From: Pseudomonas jessenii
Lineage (GTDB): Bacteria > Pseudomonadota > Gammaproteobacteria > Pseudomonadales > Pseudomonadaceae
Assembly (NCBI RefSeq): GCF_002236115.1
Contig: NZ_NIWT01000007.1
Span: forward strand, 310,001 to 374,000
Direction of reading: 5' to 3'
DNA length: 64,000 nucleotides
The notes under the pieces were generated by a model. The model did no database searches. It saw nothing but the letters and a program-made list of their open reading frames with translations, and was not told the DNA's origin. Position 1 is the stretch's first letter. Each line of letters opens with the position of its first letter. Below are positions 17,527-24,041 of this stretch, one piece after another. Made by a program: the position numbers and the translations under genes.

Positions 17527-17700
17527 TCAGGAGATCCAGCCAGCCACCAGCCCCCGCCCCATCGGCCAGAGCTTTTCGCCAGCGAGCATGCCGAGCAGGC
17601 CCACCAGGGCGATGGCCGGGGGTGCGGGGGAACGAAAATCCAGGGCGCCGTAGAGCAGACCGACGCCCAGACCGATGGCCAATGACACGAGGTAGTTCAT
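17527..17700 (-). CDS. XapX domain (DUF1427) small membrane protein
   Basis: A 57-residue protein made of two hydrophobic segments around the motif LLYGALDFRSPAPPAIALVGLLGMLAG, of which FRSPAPPAIALVGLLGM is the XapX signature. The start at ATG 17700 is supported by a GGAG 8 bases upstream; the longer frame to 17787 would add an unrelated polar leader. Function is unknown. It sits 27 bases before the MDR dehydrogenase and 105 after the AraC gene, suggesting one transcript. Confidence 0.87.
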   Translation of the reverse strand: MNYLVSLAIGLGVGLLYGALDFRSPAPPAIALVGLLGMLAGEKLWPMGRGLVAGWIS

Positions 17701-17805
17701 CGCAGACTCCGGGGCAATTGAGGTATGCGCCAAGTCTAGGGGGCGACGCCTTTGACCATCGGTCAAGTGCTTCTGAATTTCGGCCAAAGCCTGGCTTCGA
17801 CGAAA

Positions 17806-18585
17806 TCAGTCCTGGCGTTGCGCCGCAGGAAACTGCGAAGGGGCAACGCCCAGCTCACGACGAAACATGTCGCTGAAGCTGCTCGGCGAATATCCCAGCT
17901 CCCGGGCAATCGCGCTGACCGGTACGCCCTGGATCAGCTCGGCCACCGCCGTCGCCAATTGCACCTGACGCCGCCACTCGGCGAAGCCCATGCCCAAACC
18001 GTCCTTGAACAGCCGCGCGAGGGTGCGCACGCTGGCTCCGGCATTATCCGCATGTTGTTCGAAAGGAATGTCCAGTGATGGCGCGGCCATGACCGCCTGA
18101 CACAGGTTCATCAGCCGTCGGTCGGAATCGTCCGGCAGCGGAATTTTCAGCAGCGAACGCCTGGCCCGCTTGAGTTCCAGCAGCGCCAGGCCCACCAGCG
18201 CGTCGTAATACTCGGGCGCCCCGTCGTTACCCTGCTCCACCAGCCCGACGATCAGTTCGCGCAGCAAACCGCCGACCTCGATCACCTGAACGCTGTCATC
18301 CAGGGTCGCCGCCAGGGACGGCCGCAGGTAGATATTGCGCATTTGCAGGTCCGATACCACACGGATGCCATGCGGCACGCCGGGCGGCAACCACACCGCC
18401 CGTTGCGGAGGCACCACCAGCGCCTCATGCGGCGTCTCGACCCACATCACCCCGCTCATCGCATACAGCAACTGGCCCCAGACGTGCTCATGGGGCTCGA
18501 TGTACAACCCGCGCGGATAGGTGCGGGCCAGCGGTTGCACAGGCACATCGGTGTCACTCAGGTCAGGTGGTGCGGCGAGGGCCAT
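17806..18585 (-). CDS. AraC-family transcriptional regulator with N-terminal cupin
   Basis: A 259-residue regulator. The N-terminal cupin has the metal-site-like HEHVWGQ and the PPGVPHGI strand. The C-terminal AraC DNA-binding domain (about 160-255) has two helix-turn-helices, the second in ARELGYSPSSFSDMFRRELG. It belongs to the group typified by E. coli NimR, which controls a neighbouring efflux gene. Here the next genes downstream in the same direction are XapX and an MDR dehydrogenase, the natural candidates for its targets. The effector is unknown. Confidence 0.9.
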   Translation of the reverse strand: MALAAPPDLSDTDVPVQPLARTYPRGLYIEPHEHVWGQLLYAMSGVMWVETPHEALVVPPQRAVWLPPGVPHGIRVVSDLQMRNIYLRPSLAATLDDSVQVIEVGGLLRELIVGLVEQGNDGAPEYYDALVGLALLELKRARRSLLKIPLPDDSDRRLMNLCQAVMAAPSLDIPFEQHADNAGASVRTLARLFKDGLGMGFAEWRRQVQLATAVAELIQGVPVSAIARELGYSPSSFSDMFRRELGVAPSQFPAAQRQD

Positions 18586-18730
18586 GGTCTATGTTCATTG
18601 GGTACGGGAAGGCTTCATGGTAACGAGGCGCCGAACGTGTCGCCAGCAACCGCCGGTATCTGACAATCCGAGTGAATTTTTCTGATGGCGCGCGATCCTT
18701 TTATGTACAACAGGGAGGAACCGGGGCTTT

Positions 18731-18958
18731 ATGAACAGTGCAAAATTATTCGTCATCGAGTACACCCTCCATGGTGCTCCGAAATCATTCATCATCCGAC
18801 TGGAAAAAATGGATAACGCAGAAGCCTGGCATTGGGCGAGTTGTGACGCGGGGGTGGGGCGAATCCCCCGATTCGGACGCGAGAAGGTGCAAAAAACCAG
18901 CAAGCCGATGGCTGAAAAATTCGGCGTGGAAAACGTCAAGTGGCGGCCGGCGAACTAA
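18731..18958 (+). CDS. DUF6555 family small protein
   Basis: A 75-residue soluble basic protein matching the Pseudomonas-restricted DUF6555: it opens with KLFVIEYTLHG and has the conserved centre NAEAWHWASCDAGVGRIPRFGR. There is no signal peptide or known catalytic motif. AGGGAGG occurs about 13 bases before the ATG, longer spacing than usual. It is divergent from the AraC gene and followed 33 bases later by another small gene. Function unknown. Confidence 0.82.
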   Translation: MNSAKLFVIEYTLHGAPKSFIIRLEKMDNAEAWHWASCDAGVGRIPRFGREKVQKTSKPMAEKFGVENVKWRPAN

Positions 18959-18991
18959 TATCCGGTAACCATCAGGTTCGGGGGAAGGGAT

Positions 18992-19270
18992 ATGAGCGCA
19001 ACACCCGTCAACAGCCCTGTGCAACTGGACTACGATCTGGACACGCCGAGCGGCCGCATCACCAGGAGCACCGAGTGCCGAATCGGACTGGAACAGGTCG
19101 AAAATGACCCATTCTGCTTCGCCATACGCGTCCCGGTGCCTCTGCCGGAAGATCTGGAGCAAGCCAAGACCCTGGTGCTGCGGGTCGAAGGGCGGCGCTT
19201 GCAAGGCACCGTCCGCCACAGCGAACGCCTGGAAGATGACAGCCTCAGGCTGGAAGTGGAGCCGGACTAG
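18992..19270 (+). CDS. Small hypothetical protein
   Basis: A 92-residue acidic soluble protein, rich in beta-strand-like alternating residues (LVLRVEGRRLQGTVRH). The spacing from a GGGGGAAGGGA ribosome site to the ATG is about 4 bases. No family recognised and no signal peptide. It lies in the same direction as DUF6555 with a 33-base gap, so the two are probably cotranscribed. It converges on the metallothionein gene. Confidence 0.62.
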   Translation: MSATPVNSPVQLDYDLDTPSGRITRSTECRIGLEQVENDPFCFAIRVPVPLPEDLEQAKTLVLRVEGRRLQGTVRHSERLEDDSLRLEVEPD

Positions 19271-19297
19271 GCTCCACTTTTGCGTATGCCGTGGTTT

Positions 19298-19453
19298 TCA
19301 GTGGGCACACTTGCAGCCTTGGGAGGCGCACTCCTCGCCGTGCTCGTGATGCTTGGCACAGGCTTCACAGCAATAGTGCTTGCCGTGACGCACGATCGGG
19401 TGCTCGCCGAGTTTGCAGGAACACTTCGGACAATCGCATATACGCTCAGTCAT
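19298..19453 (-). CDS. Bacterial metallothionein
   Basis: A 51-residue protein easily missed by length cut-offs. It has ten cysteines at positions 6, 8, 11, 13, 28, 29, 32, 42, 47 and 49, in the order CxCxxCxC, YCCEAC, C and CKC, plus seven histidines. This is the pattern of BmtA/SmtA metallothioneins, which bind Zn, Cd or Cu in a thiolate cluster around a zinc-finger-like fold. It lies in the cytoplasm, with a role in metal storage or detoxification. AGGAG lies about 9 bases before the ATG. It is shorter than the Pseudomonas metallothioneins that carry long C-terminal tails. No SmtB-type repressor gene is adjacent. Confidence 0.93.
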   Translation of the reverse strand: MTERICDCPKCSCKLGEHPIVRHGKHYCCEACAKHHEHGEECASQGCKCAH

Positions 19454-19556
19454 GGGTTTGACTCCTGTGGGTAGTGGTCGTCGGGGGGAGATGAAAACAA
19501 CCCGTGCTTTTCAGTGTAGGGGTCGACTGCAACACCGCAACAGCGCGAATCGCGCA

Positions 19557-20309
19557 CTACTTGAGTCCTTGATGAATTATCCGTTTCGCGAGGACTGGGA
19601 ATGACGCGTAAGAGGCGATGCCACACTGATTATCTTTGTTTCTGGACATCCTTATATACCCGGCCTCCCCCCACTCCGGCCCCCTGCTATTTTTCACCAG
19701 CCAATAATCCTCGCCATCTTCGGTGCCATAACCAACAATAAGCACGGCGTAATTCAAATCATTTTCATCGCAATCTTCATCATTCAATACCCCGCCGGAG
19801 TATTTTTTAAAGTTGTCGGAAGCGTCAATCGCCGCCGATACCGGCCCTTTGGCTACGGCCTGGCGCAGTGCCTCCTCGTCGCCACGAGGAATATTCGTAT
19901 AGGTCACCGTATTGGCGGCGACAGCCTTGATCATGCCTGCATCACAGCGTCCCCCGCCGCCTGTGTAAGGGTAATATTCTTCTGACTGAATACCGTGTTG
20001 CTTGACGTAGTCATAGGTGTAATCCATCAGCCCGCCATCACATCCTTGATTACCTTGCTCACTGCTGCAATCAAGAATCTGCTGCTCGGAAAGCTCGACC
20101 AGTCTTTCGGTTTGCAAAAACAATGCGCCCTCCAGGGCACCCACCGCTGAAAAAGCATAACCGGAGCCACAAGTCCCCAATTGCTTGACTCTGGTAACAG
20201 CTCCCTGGGTACGCCAGTCCACTGAGCTTGGTATATCCAGAGCCTGTGCCGTCACGGTAACGGCACAGCCGCCAACCAGGATGAAACATGAGAGTTGCCA
20301 AAACCTCAT
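19557..20309 (-). CDS. Secreted papain-fold (C1A) protein lacking catalytic residues
   Basis: A 250-residue protein with a signal peptide (about 1-23), then a mature C1A domain that starts directly at IPSSVDWRTQGAVTRVKQLG, with no I29 inhibitory propeptide. The fold markers are all present: C47GS, LDCS, GCDGGLMDY, the YYPYTG turn, GPVSAAIDA, IVGYG, YWLVKNS, WGEAGYIRM and QCGIAS. The active site is not: papain's catalytic Cys25 is Gly50 (codon GGT), Trp26 is Tyr51, His159 is Tyr187 (TAC), and the oxyanion Gln19 aligns with Leu44. Only the Asn of KNS (Asn207) remains. It should therefore be an inactive pseudoenzyme, perhaps a binder or inhibitor. The DNA is much lower in GC than its surroundings, and the family is chiefly eukaryotic, suggesting transfer. 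Confidence 0.88.
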   Translation of the reverse strand: MRFWQLSCFILVGGCAVTVTAQALDIPSSVDWRTQGAVTRVKQLGTCGSGYAFSAVGALEGALFLQTERLVELSEQQILDCSSEQGNQGCDGGLMDYTYDYVKQHGIQSEEYYPYTGGGGRCDAGMIKAVAANTVTYTNIPRGDEEALRQAVAKGPVSAAIDASDNFKKYSGGVLNDEDCDENDLNYAVLIVGYGTEDGEDYWLVKNSRGPEWGEAGYIRMSRNKDNQCGIASYASFPVLAKRIIHQGLK

Positions 20310-20384
20310 ACTTAGCCCCTGTTTCTATATGGTTTGCAGTTACCTCGCTATGTCATTGAAATGAAAGACCAATAAGCCAACGGC

Positions 20385-20410
20385 AACAACTGTCAAATAT
20401 GACAGTTGTT
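20385..20410. repeat. Perfect 11-bp inverted repeat (hairpin)
   Basis: AACAACTGTCA and TGACAGTTGTT with a 4-base loop, between the chemoreceptor stop and the papain-like gene start. It has no T tract, so termination is uncertain. Part of it (AACTGTCAAATA) repeats at 20459-20470 over the chemoreceptor stop codon. Confidence 0.75.
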
Positions 20411-20463
20411 CAATACTGTTTAGTTATAAAAACCACACCATTTCGCGTTGTTAACCATAACTG

Positions 20464-22146
20464 TCAAATACGGAACTGCCCGACCAGGCTACCCAGGCGC
20501 TGACCGAGGTCGGCCAGGCTGCGAGAGGTTTGCGCGCCGAGTTGGGTTTCGTCGGCGACGCTGTCCACCGCCACGGCAATCTGGTGCACGCTGCGATTGA
20601 TCTCTTCGGCCACGGCGGTCTGCTCTTCGGCGGCACTGGCAATCTGTGCGTTCATCGAGTTGATGGTCGCGATCAGCTGAGCCATGGTGTCCAGCGAAGC
20701 CCCCGCCTCGTTGGCCTGGGCCGAGGTGCCGTCGCCGGCCTCGCTGGAGCGACGCATCGCCTCCACCGCCGACTGGGTGCCGGCCTGCAAACGGTCGATC
20801 ATGCCCTGGATTTCCTGGGTGCTGATTTGCGTGCGGCTGGCCAGCGCCCGCACTTCATCGGCCACCACCGCAAAGCCGCGCCCGGCCTCGCCGGCGCGGG
20901 CGGCTTCGATGGCCGCGTTGAGCGCCAGCAGGTTGGTCTGCTCGGCAATCGAGCGGATCACCCCGAGCACGCTGACAATCGACGACACGTCTTTTTGCAG
21001 GCTGTCCAGGGACACGCCGCTGCTGCGGATGTCGTCCACCAGGGCATGGATCTTCTCGATGCTGCCGGCCACAACACGCTTGGCCGCCTGCCCTTCTTCG
21101 TCGGTCTGCTGGGCTGCTACCGCGGCGTTCTGCGCGCTCTTGGCCACTTCCTGGGCCGCCGCCGACATTTCGTTGATCGCTGTGGCCACCTGATCGGTTT
21201 CGTGACGCTGGCGTTCCATGGCCTGGTCCGAACGGTTGGCCTGGTCGGACACCTGGTTCACCAGTCCGGTCAGTTGCGAGGTCATTTCGGTGATCTGCCG
21301 TACCAGGCCGTGGATCTTGTCGACGAAACGGTTGAACGAGCCGGCCAGTTCACCGAGCTCGTCCTGACTGGTGATGGTCAGGCGGCGGGTCAGATCGCCC
21401 TCGCCCGCCGCGATGTCGTCGAGGTTGGCTTTCATCAGATGCAGCGGACGCAGAATGGTGTTGGCCAACAACATCCCGGCAGCAGCGATCACCAACAGCA
21501 CCACGACTGCTACGCCAACGATACTCAGCACCATGCCTTGCATGCGCTCCTGGACCTTGGCTTCGACCACGGCCACTTGTGCTTCGATGCCGTCGAGGTT
21601 GACCGCGGTGCCGACCGCCATGTCCCACTTCGGCAGGTATTCGGTGTAGCCGAGCTTGGGCACCAGCACCTGGGTGTTGCCAGGCAATGGCGAGCTGTAT
21701 TGCAGGTAGTGCGTACCGTCCTTGGCGACTTTCACCAGGTCGCGGTTGACGTAGACACCGTTCGGGTCGCGGTTGTCCTTGAAGCTCTGGCCCACGCCCT
21801 CGGGGCTGTTGGCCTTGAACAGGCGCACGGTGTTGGAGTCGTAACCGAAGAAGTAACCGTCCTTGCCGTAGGTGATGCTCGACAGCAGCTTGATCACTTG
21901 GGCCCGCGCCGCCTCATCGCCGGGGGCGGCGGCGTCGTAGAGCGGTTTGATCGTGGTCATGGCCACGGCCACGTAGCTTTGCAAGGTTGCCTTGGCATCG
22001 CTGAGCAGGCGCTCGCGGGTCTGCTCGACTTCCTTGCGCGCCTGATCCTGAAGAATGAACAGCGTGGTCAGGCTGATGACCAGCGCAAACAGCAACACCG
22101 GGAGGACGGCAAGGGACAGGACTTTGGCCTTGAGGCTCATGCGCAT
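20464..22146 (-). CDS. Methyl-accepting chemotaxis protein, single-Cache type
   Basis: A 560-residue inner-membrane chemoreceptor: TM1 about 10-32, a periplasmic single Cache domain about 37-200 (with GKDGYFFGYDSN), TM2 about 206-228, a HAMP domain, and the cytoplasmic signalling hairpin with the tip sequence IAEQTNLLALNAAIEAARAG. It controls CheA kinase in response to a small molecule, and Cache-2 members often sense carboxylates. ATG 22146 has AAAGGAG 8 bases upstream; the frame extends further but through a REPIN. A sigma-28-type promoter lies just upstream, linking it to the flagellar regulon. Confidence 0.93.
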   Translation of the reverse strand: MRMSLKAKVLSLAVLPVLLFALVISLTTLFILQDQARKEVEQTRERLLSDAKATLQSYVAVAMTTIKPLYDAAAPGDEAARAQVIKLLSSITYGKDGYFFGYDSNTVRLFKANSPEGVGQSFKDNRDPNGVYVNRDLVKVAKDGTHYLQYSSPLPGNTQVLVPKLGYTEYLPKWDMAVGTAVNLDGIEAQVAVVEAKVQERMQGMVLSIVGVAVVVLLVIAAAGMLLANTILRPLHLMKANLDDIAAGEGDLTRRLTITSQDELGELAGSFNRFVDKIHGLVRQITEMTSQLTGLVNQVSDQANRSDQAMERQRHETDQVATAINEMSAAAQEVAKSAQNAAVAAQQTDEEGQAAKRVVAGSIEKIHALVDDIRSSGVSLDSLQKDVSSIVSVLGVIRSIAEQTNLLALNAAIEAARAGEAGRGFAVVADEVRALASRTQISTQEIQGMIDRLQAGTQSAVEAMRRSSEAGDGTSAQANEAGASLDTMAQLIATINSMNAQIASAAEEQTAVAEEINRSVHQIAVAVDSVADETQLGAQTSRSLADLGQRLGSLVGQFRI

Positions 22147-22187
22147 GACGTTCACTCCTTTGATTTTTGTTGGCGTGGTTAAAAGCT

Positions 22188-22214
22188 TTAACGGCACGCC
22201 AGGGCAAAAGTTGA
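22188..22214 (-). promoter_or_regulatory. FliA (sigma-28) type promoter for the chemoreceptor
   Basis: On the minus strand TCAA, exactly 15 bases, then GCCGTTAA. The consensus is TAAA-N15-GCCGATAA, so 10 of 12 positions match with ideal spacing, about 40 bases before the start codon. Confidence 0.7.
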
Positions 22215-22240
22215 ACGCAGTCAATCGGAACAGTAGAGCC

Positions 22241-22334
22241 CCCTGTGGGAGCGAGATTGCTCGCGATAGCGGACTGTCAGCCAAATAGATGTTGACTGTT
22301 TCACCGCCATCGCGAGCAAGCTCGCTCCCACATT
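22241..22334. repeat. REPIN (GTGGG type)
   Basis: Inward-facing REP pair between two minus-strand genes. The left core has one change (GAGATTGC for GAGCTTGC). Confidence 0.94.
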
Positions 22335-22363
22335 TTGATCCAGGGTAATCAGAAGGGAATTGG

Positions 22364-23680
22364 TTACAGGACCATCGCAGCCACCCAGCCGAACGCCAGC
22401 AACGGCAGGTTGTAATGCAGGAAGGTCGGGACCACGGTGTCCCAGATGTGATGGTGCTGGCCATCGATGTTCAGGCCGGAAGTCGGGCCCAGGGTCGAGT
22501 CGGAAGCCGGTGAACCGGCGTCGCCCAGGGCACCGGCCGTGCCGACGATGCACACGATCGCCAACGGGCTGAAGCCCAGTTGCACGCACAGCGGCACGAA
22601 GATCGCCGCCAGGATCGGCACGGTGGAGAACGATGAGCCGATGCCCATGGTCACCAGCAACCCCACCAGCAACATCAGCAAGGCGCCAATGCCTTTGCTG
22701 TGATCGATGTACGACGCCGACGACTCGACCAGCGTCTGCACCTCACCGGTGGCCTTCATCACTTCGGCAAACCCCGAGGCGGCGATCATGATGAAGCCGA
22801 TCATCGCCATCATTTTCATGCCTTCGGTGAACAGGTCGTCGGTGTCACGCCATTTGACAATGCCCGACACCGAGAAGATCAGGAAGCCGACCAGCGCACC
22901 GATGATCATCGAATCGAGCAACAACTGAATGATGAACGCCGCCGCGATGGCCACGCCGGCCACCATCAGGCTCAGCGGGTTGTATTGCACCGCCACTTGC
23001 TCGACCTGTTCGATCTTCGCCAGGTCGTAGACACGCTTCTTGCGGTAGCTGACAAACGCGATCAGCAGGCCCGCCACCATGCCCAGGGCCGGAATGCCCA
23101 TGGCGTGGGTCACGTTGATGCCGCTGATGTCCACGCCGCTGCGGGCGACGTTGGCCAGCAGGATCTCATTGAGGAAGATGTTGCCGAAGCCCACCGGCAG
23201 GAACATGTAGGGCGTGATCAGGCCGAAGGTCATGACGCAGGCGATCAGTCGACGGTCCAGTTGCAGCTTGGTCAGCACATAAAGAAGCGGCGGCACCAGC
23301 AACGGAATAAACGCGATATGTATCGGCAAGATGTTCTGCGAGGCGATGGCCACGACCCAGAGCAGGCCAATCAGCAGCCACTTGACCTGGCCACCGCCGC
23401 TGGCGTGCTGGCGATCGACCATGGCCAGGGCCTTGTCGGCCAGCGCATGGGCCATGCCGGACTTGGCAATGGCCACGGCGAAAGCACCGAGCAAGGCGTA
23501 GGACAACGCCACCGTCGCCCCGCCACCGAGGCCGCTGTTGAAAGCCTTGAGCGTCGCCTCGATTCCCAGGCCACCGGTCAAGCCACCGACCAGCGCACCG
23601 ACGATCAGGGCGATCACCACATGCACGCGGGACAGGCTGAGGATCAGCATGATGCCGACCGCGGCAATTACTGCATTCAT
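22364..23680 (-). CDS. Na+/H+ antiporter-family transporter
   Basis: A 438-residue inner-membrane protein with about eleven to twelve hydrophobic segments. Conserved blocks are PIHIAFIPLLVPPLLYVLTKLQLDRR (as short motifs), GFGNIFLNE, TMGIGSSFSTVPILAAIF and LGDAGSPASDSTLGPTSGLN, the last two with helix-breaking glycines and polar residues as in the NhaC/ion-transporter superfamily. Related Bacillus YuiF-type proteins have been linked to amino-acid uptake, so the substrate may be an amino acid coupled to an ion and not simply Na+/H+. ATG 23680 has GAGG 7 bases upstream. It is a single gene. Confidence 0.83.
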   Translation of the reverse strand: MNAVIAAVGIMLILSLSRVHVVIALIVGALVGGLTGGLGIEATLKAFNSGLGGGATVALSYALLGAFAVAIAKSGMAHALADKALAMVDRQHASGGGQVKWLLIGLLWVVAIASQNILPIHIAFIPLLVPPLLYVLTKLQLDRRLIACVMTFGLITPYMFLPVGFGNIFLNEILLANVARSGVDISGINVTHAMGIPALGMVAGLLIAFVSYRKKRVYDLAKIEQVEQVAVQYNPLSLMVAGVAIAAAFIIQLLLDSMIIGALVGFLIFSVSGIVKWRDTDDLFTEGMKMMAMIGFIMIAASGFAEVMKATGEVQTLVESSASYIDHSKGIGALLMLLVGLLVTMGIGSSFSTVPILAAIFVPLCVQLGFSPLAIVCIVGTAGALGDAGSPASDSTLGPTSGLNIDGQHHHIWDTVVPTFLHYNLPLLAFGWVAAMVL

Positions 23681-23840
23681 TTCATTACCTCGATACAAAC
23701 GAAAAGACTCCGTCCGGCAGTCTGCGAAGAGCCACCAGCGGATTAAGGAATGGGTTTTATTAGAGGGCGCGCACTGTGCCGCAGCGTCACCTCCTTGTCA
23801 AAGCACCTCGACGCTGTCGATATGTAACGACATGTCATGA

Positions 23841-23946
23841 CCTGTAGGAGCGAGCTAGCTCGCGATGCACCTGAGAGCACCGGGGGGGATCAGGTTTCCA
23901 TCGTCATCGTTGACGACCATCGCGAGCATGCTCGCTCCTACAAGGG
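23841..23946. repeat. REPIN (GTAGG type)
   Basis: Inward-facing pair with the TGTAGGAGCGAG core. The left centre reads GAGCTAGCTCGCGAT, and the spacer ends in ATCGTTGACGACCATCG like the copy at 11093. Confidence 0.92.
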
Positions 23947-23974
23947 GGAAGTGGTTGATCGCCGATAGACGGGA

Positions 23975-24001
23975 TAAAGAAACCAAAATCCCGGCCGTTA
24001 C
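23975..24001 (+). promoter_or_regulatory. FliA (sigma-28) type promoter for the double-Cache chemoreceptor
   Basis: TAAA, exactly 15 bases, then GCCGTTAC, compared with TAAA-N15-GCCGATAA. Ten of twelve consensus positions match, 40 bases before the start codon. Confidence 0.75.
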
Positions 24002-24041
24002 AGTGCAAAGTCTCAGATATTTATCGAATAAGGACGTCTCC

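Larger units (their letters stand above)
23681..24041. other. Divergent intergenic region holding a REPIN and a FliA promoter
   Basis: A 361-bp space between the divergent antiporter and chemoreceptor genes. It contains the REPIN at 23841-23946 and the FliA-type promoter at 23975-24001. Nothing protein-like is seen. Confidence 0.8.
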
